Below, one piece after another: positions 35,066 through 43,270 of a stretch of DNA of 64,000 nt (the stretch's first letter is position 1; each line of letters begins with the position of its first letter). A program made the position numbers and the translations under genes. Under the pieces are notes generated by a model. It saw only the letters and a list, made by a program, of their open reading frames with translations, was not told where the DNA came from and did not search any database. Source of the DNA: Ilumatobacteraceae bacterium (GTDB lineage: Bacteria; Actinomycetota; Acidimicrobiia; Acidimicrobiales; Ilumatobacteraceae); NCBI GenBank assembly GCA_024643255.1, contig JAHENF010000097.1:109375-173374 (forward strand), given 5' to 3'.

Positions 35066-35910
35066 CAGCCGAACCGTCCGGTGACGTAGTCGATCGTCGA
35101 CTGCTGTTTCGGGTTCGAGAACATGACGTCGGTGTCGTCCATCTCCACCACGTAGCCCGGTTGCCCGGTCCCGTCGATCGTGAAGAACGCGGTACGCGAC
35201 GACACGCGTGCAGCCTGTTGCATGTTGTGGGTCACGATCACGATGGTGTAGGTGGACTTCAGTTCGTTCATCAGCTGTTCGATCGCCAGCGTGGAGATCG
35301 GGTCGAGCGCCGAGCACGGCTCGTCCATCAGCAGGATCTCGGGCTCGACTGCGATTGCGCGGGCGATGCAGAGTCGCTGCTGCTGACCGCCCGAGAGACC
35401 AGAGCCGGGCTTGTCGAGACGGTCCTTGACCTCTTCCCACAAGTTGGCGCCGCGCAACGACTTCTCGACGAGATCTTCGGCCTCGGACTTGTTGATCCGT
35501 CGGCTGTTCAGCCGTTTGCCGGCGAGCACGTTGTCGGCGATCGACATCGTCGGGAACGGGTTGGGCCGCTGGAACACCATGCCCACCTTCCGACGCACGG
35601 CGACCGGATCGACTCCGGGGCCGTAGAGGTCTTCACCGTCGACGTACACCGAACCTTCGACACGGGCACCGTCGATCACCTCGTGCATCCGGTTGAGCGA
35701 GCGGATGAAGGTCGACTTCCCACAGCCCGACGGTCCGATCAGCGCGGTCACCGAACGGGGCTCGATCACCATGTTGACATCACGCACGGCGAGGAAGTCG
35801 CCGTAGTAGATGTTCAGATTCTCGACGACGATCCGGTTGCCCAGGCCGATCTCGGCGTCGAGGGCCGCCACGGCGACGTCGGAGATGGGGGTGTCGACGC
35901 TCTCGGTCAT
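35065..35910 (-). CDS. pstB: Phosphate ABC transporter ATP-binding protein PstB
   Basis: The 281-residue ATPase has Walker [20 protein letters not shown] near residue 59, the PstB-typical [12 protein letters not shown], signature [16 protein letters not shown] near 164 and [14 protein letters not shown]. It powers phosphate import through PstCA. ATG 35910 is preferred because AGGAG lies upstream; a longer start at 35952 exists. Confidence 0.96.
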   Translation of the reverse strand: MTESVDTPISDVAVAALDAEIGLGNRIVVENLNIYYGDFLAVRDVNMVIEPRSVTALIGPSGCGKSTFIRSLNRMHEVIDGARVEGSVYVDGEDLYGPGVDPVAVRRKVGMVFQRPNPFPTMSIADNVLAGKRLNSRRINKSEAEDLVEKSLRGANLWEEVKDRLDKPGSGLSGGQQQRLCIARAIAVEPEILLMDEPCSALDPISTLAIEQLMNELKSTYTIVIVTHNMQQAARVSSRTAFFTIDGTGQPGYVVEMDDTDVMFSNPKQQSTIDYVTGRFG

Positions 35911-35955
35911 GGTCGCGGTCTCCTCACTGGAGTGGGATCTGACATGGGTCATGGT

Positions 35956-37026
35956 TCACCGAAGACCTTTCGGCTTGAGCACACTCGAGAGAATACGAGC
36001 AACTGTGAAGAGCACCATCACGATGATGATGAGGACGAGTGCCGCCGCCCAGGCGCGGTCCTGGCCATTCGACGGCGGAACGCCCGGCTGCACGTACTGG
36101 TAGTAGGTGAACACGGGCAGCGTGGTCATGCGACCGTCGAAGGGATTCCAGTTGACGCCCTGCGCCAGACCCGCGGTCACCAGCAAGGGAGCGGTCTCGC
36201 CGATCACCCGGGCGATCGACAGGACCACACCGGTGATGATGCCCGCGATCGCCGTCGGCAGGACGACCTTGACGATCGTCTTCCACTTGGGCACACCGAG
36301 CGCGTAGGCGGCCTCGCGCAGCTCGTTCGGCACGAGACGCAACATCTCTTCCGACGAGCGCACGACGACCGGTGTCATCAGCACGGTGAGCGCCACCGCC
36401 CCGGCAATGCCCGAACGGGTGCCGGGGCCGAAGATCATCTCGAACATCGCATACGCGAACAGGCCGGCGACGATCGACGGGATGCCGGTCATGACGTCGA
36501 CCATCGACTGGATCGCCTTGGCCAACTTGGTCCCGTGTCCGTATTCGGCCAGGTAGATCGCCGTGAACAGGCCGAACGGCACCGACATGATCGTGGCCAG
36601 CCCGGTCACGATCATGGTGCCGACGATGGCGTGGTAGATCCCGCCCTCGGCGCCGGTGACACCGCGCATCGTGTCGGTGAAGAACGCGACGTCGAACCGG
36701 TTGGTGCCACGCTCGACGACGGTCCAGAGGAGCGACACGAGCGGCATGGCCACGACGGCGAACGCGCTGGTCACGACGGCGCGCATCAAGCGATCGAGCC
36801 CCTGCCGGCGCCCCTCGACGATCCGCGACACGACGTAGATACCAATGCAGTACGAGACCAGGCCGACGATGATCCACCGGGCCCAGTTCGGCGAACCGGA
36901 CGGGAGCCACGAGAGCGCGCCGACGACCACGGCGCCGGCGAGGACGGCGCCGGTCTGGACGCGCGTCAGCCTGTTGGCGGTGATCGACGAGGCGTGCTGG
37001 GTCGGGCGCTGCTCGGTGACGGTCAT
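35956..37026 (-). CDS. pstA: Phosphate ABC transporter permease PstA
   Basis: The 356-residue protein has an N-terminal extension of about 60 residues and then the PstA permease with six or more spans. The EAA loop ELREAAYALGVPKWKTIVKV near residue 245 contacts PstB. It forms the membrane channel with PstC. The ATG overlaps the pstC stop (ATGA). A 45-base gap to pstB holds a Shine-Dalgarno sequence. Confidence 0.95.
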   Translation of the reverse strand: MTVTEQRPTQHASSITANRLTRVQTGAVLAGAVVVGALSWLPSGSPNWARWIIVGLVSYCIGIYVVSRIVEGRRQGLDRLMRAVVTSAFAVVAMPLVSLLWTVVERGTNRFDVAFFTDTMRGVTGAEGGIYHAIVGTMIVTGLATIMSVPFGLFTAIYLAEYGHGTKLAKAIQSMVDVMTGIPSIVAGLFAYAMFEMIFGPGTRSGIAGAVALTVLMTPVVVRSSEEMLRLVPNELREAAYALGVPKWKTIVKVVLPTAIAGIITGVVLSIARVIGETAPLLVTAGLAQGVNWNPFDGRMTTLPVFTYYQYVQPGVPPSNGQDRAWAAALVLIIIVMVLFTVARILSSVLKPKGLR

Positions 37027-37979
37027 CCGTCGGCTCCCGAGAATCCGGAGTTCGCGATGCGGCGCGCGAGTGCGTTGACGACGAACGTGACGAAGAACAG
37101 CACGAGGCCGGTGGCGATGAGCCGGTTGACGGAGAGTCCGGCGGACTCCGGAAACTTCAAGGCGATGTTGGCGGCGATCGTGTTCGGGTTCTGGTTGCTG
37201 ATCACGTTGACCGTGATGATGTTGGCGGGCGACAGGATGATCGCCACCGCCATCGTCTCGCCCAGGGCCCGGCCGAGGCCGAGCATCGCGCCGCTGATCA
37301 CGCCTGATCGGCCGTACGGCAACACGGCTTGCTGGATCATCTCCCACTTGGTCGCACCGAGCGCGAGCGATGCCTCTTCGTGCAGCCGTGGCGTCTGGAG
37401 GAAGACCTCGCGAGAGATGGCGGTGATGATCGGCAGGATCATCACCGCGAGCACGACGGCGGCGGTCATCATCGTGCGTCCGCTGGTGGACGCGGGACCG
37501 GCGAAGAAGGGGAGGAATCCGAGGTTGTCCTCGAGCCAGGGGTAGACGCTGCGCGAGAGGATCGGGGCGAGCACCGCGATCCCCCACAGACCGAACACGA
37601 CGCTCGGGATCGCGGCGAGGAGATCGATGAAGTACCCGAGCGTCACCGCGATTCGCTTCGGTGCGTAGTGGCTGATGAACAGCGCGACGCCCACCGCCAG
37701 CGGCAGCGCCATCAGCAAGGCGAGCGACGCGGCCCAGATCGTGCCGAACAGCAGCGGGGCGACGTAGGAGACGAACGACTCGTTGAACTCGCCGGGATCG
37801 GCCCCGAAGGTCGGCCAGGCCTCGACGAAGAGGAACAGGGCGACGGCGGCCAGCGTGACGAGGATGAGGATGCCGGCACCGAGCGAGATGCCGCCGAAGA
37901 TGCGGTCGCCGAGCTTGCTCGTCGTCTCGGTTGGGGCCACGACGGTGTCGCCGCCGGGTGGGGTGTCCGTGATCGTCAC
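37023..37979 (-). CDS. pstC: Phosphate ABC transporter permease PstC
   Basis: The 318-residue permease has six or more spans and the coupling motif HEEASLALGATKWEMIQQA near residue 202. It pairs with PstA. The GTG start has GGAGG about nine bases upstream, which fits independent ribosome loading after the hairpin that follows pstS. Confidence 0.95.
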   Translation of the reverse strand: MTITDTPPGGDTVVAPTETTSKLGDRIFGGISLGAGILILVTLAAVALFLFVEAWPTFGADPGEFNESFVSYVAPLLFGTIWAASLALLMALPLAVGVALFISHYAPKRIAVTLGYFIDLLAAIPSVVFGLWGIAVLAPILSRSVYPWLEDNLGFLPFFAGPASTSGRTMMTAAVVLAVMILPIITAISREVFLQTPRLHEEASLALGATKWEMIQQAVLPYGRSGVISGAMLGLGRALGETMAVAIILSPANIITVNVISNQNPNTIAANIALKFPESAGLSVNRLIATGLVLFFVTFVVNALARRIANSGFSGADG

Positions 37980-38042
37980 GTGAAGTGTCCTCCGGGCCGG
38001 CAGCCGAGGGCCGGCATGGGTGTGTGAACAGGCAGAGAGAGC

Positions 38043-38078
38043 CCGGTTCCGGGTCCACCGTAGTAGACCCGGAACCGG
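38043..38078 (-). terminator. Intercistronic hairpin between pstS and pstC
   Basis: CCGGTTCCGGGTC (38043-38055) and GACCCGGAACCGG (38066-38078) form a perfect 13-base stem with a 10-base loop. There is no T-run. It lies 35 bases after the pstS stop, so it may stabilise or partly terminate the pstS message and give more binding protein than permease. Confidence 0.65.
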
Positions 38079-38113
38079 TTCATCTCAGGGGGTGATCCTG
38101 GGCGACCTCGGGC

Positions 38114-39286
38114 TCAGGGAGCGACCGAGATCTCGTCGACCGACTTCTGCACCTCGGCCTGGACCTCGGCGGACAGGGGCGCCGAACCGGCGGCGGCGGC
38201 TGCCGCGGCCTGTCCTGCGTCGGAACCGACGTAGTGCATGAACGCCTTGACCAGATCGACCTTCTCCTGACTGTCGTACTGGAGGCAGACGATGTGGTAC
38301 GAGACGAGCGCGATCGGGTACGTGTCGGCGGTGTCGGGCGTGCGGTTCACCTTGATGGTGTAGTCGAGCCCGCTCGGGCCGGTCACTCGCTCGGACGAGT
38401 CGACGATCTTCGCTGCGGCCTCGGGCGAGTAGGCGACGAAGTCGCCCGCAACACCGACCGAGGCGGCCGGCAGGTCACCGATCTGGCTCGCGTCGGCGTA
38501 GCCGATCGAACCCTCGCCGGCCATCACCGCGGCGACCACACCGGAGGTCTGGGGGGCGCCTTCGCCGCCACCCGGCCCGTCGGTGTCCCACGGCTCGATC
38601 GCGCCGTAGGTCCACACGTCGGGTGCCGACTGCGACATGTAGTCGGTGAAGTTCTTCGTCGTGCCCGAATCGTCGGAGCGGTGCACCGGGTTGATCGTCG
38701 TGTCAGGCAGTGTCAGCGACGGGTTGTCGGCGGCGATCGCGGGATCGTTCCACTTCGTGATCGTGTTGGCGAAGATCCCGGCGATGACCTCGGGGGTGAG
38801 GTTGAGCGTCTCGCCCTCGAGCGACGGGAGGTTGTACGGCAGTGCGATCGGCGAGATGTAGTGCGGGAGATTGATCGCGCCCTGGTCGCCGGCACAGCGG
38901 TCGATCGAGGCGGTGTACTCCTCGTCCTTGAGCGCTGAGTCGGATCCGGCGAAATCGGTGCCTCCGGCGAGGAAGGTCTCGCGACCGCCGCCCGAACCCA
39001 CGGGGTCGTACTCGACCGTCGCGTCGGGGTTGGCCTCCTGGAAGCCGGCCTGCCACGCCTGCATCGCCGCCGCCTGCGACGACGCTCCTGCGCCGACCAG
39101 CGTGCCGGACACCTCGGCCATCGGGGCGCCATCGGTGGTCTCGGTCATCGCGTCGGTGGTACCGGCAGCGTTGCTGCTGGTCGGGGCATCGGTGCTCGAC
39201 GAGCTGCTGCTGTCGCTGCCACAGGCGGCGGCGACGAGGGTCAGGACAAATGCACCGGCAAGAATGCGGCGCTTGGGAGAGTTCAC
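38114..39286 (-). CDS. pstS: Phosphate-binding lipoprotein PstS
   Basis: The 390-residue protein has a signal peptide and lipobox VAAACGSD, a Ser-rich spacer, and the PstS fold with the phosphate-binding segments GAGASSQA near residue 66, GSGGGRETFLAG near 99, FAGSDSAL, and HRSDDSGTTKNF near 205. It captures phosphate outside the membrane and hands it to PstCA. The GTG at 39286 begins the signal peptide and has GGAG upstream; the long in-frame extension before it is not coding. The promoter and PHO box lie 100-150 bases upstream. Confidence 0.95.
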   Translation of the reverse strand: MNSPKRRILAGAFVLTLVAAACGSDSSSSSSTDAPTSSNAAGTTDAMTETTDGAPMAEVSGTLVGAGASSQAAAMQAWQAGFQEANPDATVEYDPVGSGGGRETFLAGGTDFAGSDSALKDEEYTASIDRCAGDQGAINLPHYISPIALPYNLPSLEGETLNLTPEVIAGIFANTITKWNDPAIAADNPSLTLPDTTINPVHRSDDSGTTKNFTDYMSQSAPDVWTYGAIEPWDTDGPGGGEGAPQTSGVVAAVMAGEGSIGYADASQIGDLPAASVGVAGDFVAYSPEAAAKIVDSSERVTGPSGLDYTIKVNRTPDTADTYPIALVSYHIVCLQYDSQEKVDLVKAFMHYVGSDAGQAAAAAAAGSAPLSAEVQAEVQKSVDEISVAP

Positions 39287-39384
39287 GCTTCCAACTCCGT
39301 TCGTTGTGTTTCTGGGGGGCTGATTGGACATGTCGTGTTCATGGACGACCGGCGTCGTGTGACGTTCGTGGTCGCCCGGCGGGC

Positions 39385-39439
39385 AAGTTACGACGCCCAG
39401 ATGAACCATGACCCGTGGTCAGGTGAACGACGGGTGAAC
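39385..39439 (-). promoter_or_regulatory. PHO box and -10 element of the pst operon
   Basis: Reading the minus strand, GTTCACC occurs at 39439-39433 and again at 39428-39422, exactly 11 bases apart, with a third, degenerate unit GTTCATC at 39406-39400, 22 bases further. This is the direct-repeat form known for Streptomyces PhoP boxes (GTTCACC units in 11-base steps). TAACTT at 39390-39385 fits a -10 hexamer with the third unit overlapping the -35 region. It should be bound by RegX3 and gives a 5' leader of about 90 bases. Confidence 0.8.
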
Positions 39440-39512
39440 GATGACCGTCGAGACGGCGAACTGTCGCACGAACCCGCCGAATGAGCCCCTGCCGGGCGGG
39501 GAACGGGTCGGC

Positions 39513-41597
39513 TCAGGCGCGGCCGGCGAGCTGCTGGTCGACCGTCCAGCGATACATGCGCTCCTGCGAATGCGGCTGGAACGAGTTCTGGGCACCGCAG
39601 CGCGCCCACGTGTCGTCGGGCTGCAGTTCCCACCGCACGATGTCGTCGGCAAGCGCGAACTCGAGCGCCTGATCGAGTGCGGCGGTGTGCCGGGCGTGCT
39701 GGATCGGGACCATCACCTCGACGCGACGGTTGAGGTTGCGCGGCATCAGGTCGGCCGACCCGATCAGGTACACCGAGTCGGACATGACACCGGGGAGCCG
39801 TTCACCGTGGACGACATTGCCGTGCCCGAACCGGTAGATCCGGCTGTGTTCGAGGTGGCGCCCGAGGATGCTGCGCGCCCGGATGTTCTCCGACAGTCCC
39901 GGCACCCCGGCGCGCAGACAACAGATCCCACGCACGATCAGGTCGATACGCGTGCCGGCAGCGCTGGCGGCGTACAGGGTCTCGATCATCTCGTCGTCGG
40001 CGATCGAGTTGCACTTCAGCGTGATGTGACCGTCGGGCCCGAACGACGCCTCGTGTTCGATCAGGTCGACGAGCTGACGACGCAGGTCGCGCGGCGCCAC
40101 CAGGAGATTCTGGTAGTCGTCGGAGCGGCTGTAGCCGGTGAGGTGGTTGAAGAGCTGTGCCGCGTCGTCGCCGATGTCGGGCGAACAGGTCAACACGCCG
40201 ATGTCCTCGTAGACCCGTGCGGTCTTGGCGTTGTAGTTGCCGGTGCCGATGTGGACGTAGCGGCGGAGCTGATCACCGTCGTCGCGAACGACGAGGGCCA
40301 CCTTGCTGTGCGTCTTCAACCCGACCATGCCGTAGACGACGTGGACACCCGACCGTTCGAGCTGACGCGCCCATTGCACGTTGTTGGCCTCGTCGAAGCG
40401 GGCCTTCAACTCGACGAGGACCGCAACCTGGACGCCCCGCTCGGCGGCCCGCATGAGGCTGCGGATGATCCCGCTGTCGCCGCCCGCGCGGTACAGGGTC
40501 ATCTTGATCGACTGGACCTTCGGATCGTCGGCCGCCTGGGAGATGAACGCCTCGACGCTGCTGGTGAAACTCTCGTAGGGGTGATGCACCATCAGGGCTC
40601 GGTGGCGCATCACGTCGAAGATCGGGCGGTCGGTCTCCTCCGCGGCGATGATGCGCCCGGCGGTGACGGGCGTCCACGCCTCGTCCTTCAAGTCAGGCCG
40701 TTCGAGATCGAGGAGCTCCCACAGGCAGCTCAGATCGAGCGGTGAACGGTGGAAGGTGACGTCGTCCATCGTCAGGTCGAGTTCGCGCACGAGCAGTTCG
40801 AGCACCTCGGCGCCGATGTCGTGCGACACCTCGAGACGCACCGCTTTGTTGAAACGGCGGCGGCGAAGCTCCATCTCGACCGCTTCGAGCAGATCGTCGG
40901 CCTCTTCCTCCTCGAGGGTGAGGTCGGCGTTGCGGCTGACGCGGAATGGCGCCCAGTCCTCGATGATCATGCCGACGAACAGGCGATCGAGTTTCGCCGC
41001 GATCAGCTGTTCGACGGGGAGAAACCGTCCGGGCGACAGCTGGACGAGCCGCGGGAAGAGCTTGGGCACCTTGAGACGGGCGAATCGGCGATCTCCGGTC
41101 TCGGGGTCGGCGACGTTCACGGCGAGCGACAGGGCCAGATCCGAGATGTAGGGGAACGGGTGCCCGGGATCGACCGCCAACGGCGTGAGCACCGGGAACA
41201 CGCGCTCTTCGAACCAGCCGTCGAGCAGTTCCCGCTCGTCCACGGTGACATCGGCCCACGAGATGATGTCGACGCCGGCCTCGCGCAGTTCGGGGACCAG
41301 ATGGTCGACGAACACCGAATCGATCCGATCGATCAGCTCGAGCACACTGTGGCCGACCTCGGACAGCGTCTGGGCGGGCGTTCGACCGTCGGGTGAGGGC
41401 CGATCGATGCCTGCTTCGATCTGGTCCTTGAGTGCCGCGACGCGTACCTGGAAGAACTCGTCGAGGTTGGTCGCGGTGATTGCGCAGAACTTGGCCCGCT
41501 CGAGCAGGGGAATCCCCGGCTCAGCGGCCAGCTGCAACACACGGTCGTTGAACGCGAGCCAGCTCAGCTCACGATTGACGTACCGCACACCGCTCAT
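39513..41597 (-). CDS. ppk1: Polyphosphate kinase 1
   Basis: The 694-residue protein has the four Ppk1 domains: the N-terminal YVNRELSWLAFNDRVLQLA start, a head domain with LTPLAVDPGHPFPYISDLAL, and two phospholipase D-like halves. The catalytic His is in GLKTHSKVALV near residue 427 and a second conserved His in YRFGHGN near 590. It builds polyphosphate from ATP. It lies directly upstream of the pst operon on the same strand but with its own 5' region; the PHO box lies after its stop. Confidence 0.94.
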   Translation of the reverse strand: MSGVRYVNRELSWLAFNDRVLQLAAEPGIPLLERAKFCAITATNLDEFFQVRVAALKDQIEAGIDRPSPDGRTPAQTLSEVGHSVLELIDRIDSVFVDHLVPELREAGVDIISWADVTVDERELLDGWFEERVFPVLTPLAVDPGHPFPYISDLALSLAVNVADPETGDRRFARLKVPKLFPRLVQLSPGRFLPVEQLIAAKLDRLFVGMIIEDWAPFRVSRNADLTLEEEEADDLLEAVEMELRRRRFNKAVRLEVSHDIGAEVLELLVRELDLTMDDVTFHRSPLDLSCLWELLDLERPDLKDEAWTPVTAGRIIAAEETDRPIFDVMRHRALMVHHPYESFTSSVEAFISQAADDPKVQSIKMTLYRAGGDSGIIRSLMRAAERGVQVAVLVELKARFDEANNVQWARQLERSGVHVVYGMVGLKTHSKVALVVRDDGDQLRRYVHIGTGNYNAKTARVYEDIGVLTCSPDIGDDAAQLFNHLTGYSRSDDYQNLLVAPRDLRRQLVDLIEHEASFGPDGHITLKCNSIADDEMIETLYAASAAGTRIDLIVRGICCLRAGVPGLSENIRARSILGRHLEHSRIYRFGHGNVVHGERLPGVMSDSVYLIGSADLMPRNLNRRVEVMVPIQHARHTAALDQALEFALADDIVRWELQPDDTWARCGAQNSFQPHSQERMYRWTVDQQLAGRA

Positions 41598-41641
41598 CGC
41601 TGCGGTCCCCGACCCCCGGTGTTCCGAATGCCCTTGATGTG

Positions 41642-41908
41642 TCAGACCGTGTCCTCGGCGTAGCCGAGGTCCCACTCGATGGTGATCAGTTCGCGCTCGG
41701 CATCGCGCACGATGCGCTCACGATTGCGGCGGAACTGCGGGTCGTCGCGGGGCAGCAGCACCAGACGAGCGAGCACTCGGGCTCGGAACTCGTCGAGGAC
41801 CTGCCGATCGCCCCAGTCTCCGTAGACCTCCCAATGCGGTGCCACCGGTCCGTGATAGACGATGCGGGCGTGCGCCCGCGGGGCCTGGGTCTCGGCGAGA
41901 TCGGTCAT
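41642..41908 (-). CDS. Small conserved-looking protein of unknown function
   Basis: The 88-residue product (VYHGPVAPHWEVYGDWGD...PRDDPQFRRNRERIV) has no signal or span and many charged and aromatic residues. I recognise no family. The ATG at 41908 has TAGCAT eight bases upstream and the gene ends 44 bases before the ppk1 start, so it may share a transcript with ppk1. Confidence 0.6.
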   Translation of the reverse strand: MTDLAETQAPRAHARIVYHGPVAPHWEVYGDWGDRQVLDEFRARVLARLVLLPRDDPQFRRNRERIVRDAERELITIEWDLGYAEDTV

Positions 41909-41916
41909 GGGGCACG

Positions 41917-41922
41917 ATGCTA
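41917..41922 (-). promoter_or_regulatory. TAGCAT -10 element of the small gene before ppk1
   Basis: On the minus strand TAGCAT is followed by eight bases and ATG at 41908. It may drive ppk1 as well. Confidence 0.4.
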
Positions 41923-41972
41923 TCGGGCCGATCTCGACGGGGACGATGCTGGTATTTCCATTACGGATGAGT

Positions 41973-42004
41973 TACGATTCGACTCCAACATCGCAACATT
42001 GCGA
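41973..42004 (+). promoter_or_regulatory. Probable whiB promoter with downstream palindrome
   Basis: The 41909-42130 gap is the most AT-rich stretch nearby. It holds TACGAT (41973-41978) as a likely -10 and, 12 bases later, the perfect palindrome TCGCAACATTGCGA (41991-42004). A 5' leader of about 145 bases would precede the whiB ATG at 42131. Nothing else is seen in this gap. Confidence 0.4.
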
Positions 42005-42130
42005 CGGTTCGAGAAAATCCCGTCGAAGCGGGAACCATTCGAGCACTCGCGACGTCAAAGAGATACTGCCCACCACAGCACGAACGACGACCAGGACCCC
42101 CCGTCGACTGGCCGGAGAAAGGCTCCCCCG

Positions 42131-42451
42131 ATGATCAACCGCAAGCGCACCGCCACCATCGACGTGACCGTCGAGCGGCCGGCCGAACTCGGCTCCGCTC
42201 CGCACGACCCCGATTCGGTGACCGCGTGGATGGCCGAGGGCAATTGCCGCCTGCATCCGCCTGCCACGTTCTTCCCGAGCGATGGTGTCGGCGTCGACCG
42301 GGCTCGCAAGATCTGCCGGGACTGCCCGGTGATCAACACCTGCTTGGAGTTCGCGCTCGAGGAGCGGATCGACCACGGCGTGTGGGGCGGCTGCAGCGAA
42401 CGCGAGCGTCGTCGCATCCTCAAGCGACGCCGCGTCGACGAAACCGTCTGA
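42131..42451 (+). CDS. WhiB-family iron-sulfur transcription factor (first copy)
   Basis: The 106-residue protein has the four cluster Cys in the family order: GNC near residue 37, then CRDC (about 59 and 62) and TC near 68, followed by the G[VI]WGG turn (HGVWGGCSERERRRI) and a basic DNA-binding tail. WhiB proteins hold a [4Fe-4S] cluster and act with the main sigma factor. The N-terminus is longer than in the second copy. It is divergent from the small gene before ppk1. Confidence 0.9.
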   Translation: MINRKRTATIDVTVERPAELGSAPHDPDSVTAWMAEGNCRLHPPATFFPSDGVGVDRARKICRDCPVINTCLEFALEERIDHGVWGGCSERERRRILKRRRVDETV

Positions 42452-42521
42452 CGACGATCGGCCGCGCCGATCACCTCATCGCGAGCGCGCGACGCGCTCG
42501 AACGCCGGTCGAACGGAACTG

Positions 42522-42743
42522 CTACTGCTGCGGCGCGCTGGGCGGCGGCGGCGGCGGCATGGTCGACGATGTCGGAGGTGCAGGGGGCTCGGCAGGAGGA
42601 GCCGGAGCCGCGCCCTCACCCATGCCTTCCTTGAATTCCTTCTGTGCCTTGCCGAGGTTCTTGGCGAGCTTGGGCAGTTGCGCACCGCCGAAGAGCACCA
42701 GGACCACGACGAGGATGATGATCAACTCGGGGCCACCAGGCAT
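42522..42743 (-). CDS. tatA: Twin-arginine translocase subunit TatA
   Basis: The 73-residue protein has the Tat A/E plan: a short N-terminal membrane helix (ELIIILVVVLVLFGG), a hinge and an amphipathic helix KLAKNLGKAQKEFKEGMGEG, then a Pro-rich tail. TatA multimerises to pass folded proteins across the membrane. TatC is not nearby. The gene follows whiB on the same strand. Confidence 0.92.
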   Translation of the reverse strand: MPGGPELIIILVVVLVLFGGAQLPKLAKNLGKAQKEFKEGMGEGAAPAPPAEPPAPPTSSTMPPPPPPSAPQQ

Positions 42744-42812
42744 GCCGACACGCTACCCCATGAACTGCGCCGCGGGGGTGGCACCCCCGGGAATTACCAG
42801 CGCGGCCGTTGT

Positions 42813-43112
42813 TCAGGCGCCGATGGTGCTTCGGGCGACCTGCGCCCGCTGGCGGCGGATGCGGCGGCGCTCACGCTCCGACAACCCACCCCAGATCCCG
42901 AACTTCTCGCCGTTCTGCAACGCGAACTCGAGACAGTCGTGGCGAACCTCGCAGCCCCGGCACACCTCCTTGGCCTCGCGCGTGGACGCGCCACGCTCGG
43001 GGAAGAAGAGGTCGGGATCTACACCCAGACAGTTGGCGTAGTCGTGCCAGTCCGGGTCGGGTTCGACCGGAGTAGCGCTGACCGTGATGCTGGATGTGGT
43101 GATGAACTGCAT
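42813..43112 (-). CDS. WhiB-family iron-sulfur transcription factor (second copy)
   Basis: The 99-residue protein has Cys at NCLGVDPDLFFPERGAS near residue 28, CRGC near 51-54 and C60, with the FGIWGGLSERERRRIRR turn and basic tail. It resembles WhiB1/WhmD-type regulators. The ATG at 43112 has GGAGG at the right distance; a long in-frame upstream stretch is 5' leader, not coding. The AT-rich upstream gap (43113-43270) holds a likely -10 near TAATTACAT around 43192-43184. Confidence 0.9.
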   Translation of the reverse strand: MQFITTSSITVSATPVEPDPDWHDYANCLGVDPDLFFPERGASTREAKEVCRGCEVRHDCLEFALQNGEKFGIWGGLSERERRRIRRQRAQVARSTIGA

Positions 43113-43270
43113 GTGAGGACCTCCTGCAGGCCCGTGGGCAACGACTCGGGCGTAATCACTCGCCCCCAAACGAATGATCGACAGCGATGTAATTACAGTG
43201 CCGTCATTCTGCCATAGCACACGGCGATTTCGCAAGGGCGGATCTCATCAATTCGCGCGGAACGCGCGAA

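Noticed and set aside
35953..35960. GGTTCACC near the pstA/pstB junction as a second PHO box
   Set aside because: It is a single unit on the strand opposite the operon with no 11-base repeat.
35161..37545. Plus-strand ORF of 794 residues opposite pstB and pstA
   Set aside because: It spans two certain genes and is rich in Asp, His and Arg without domains, so it is a shadow frame.
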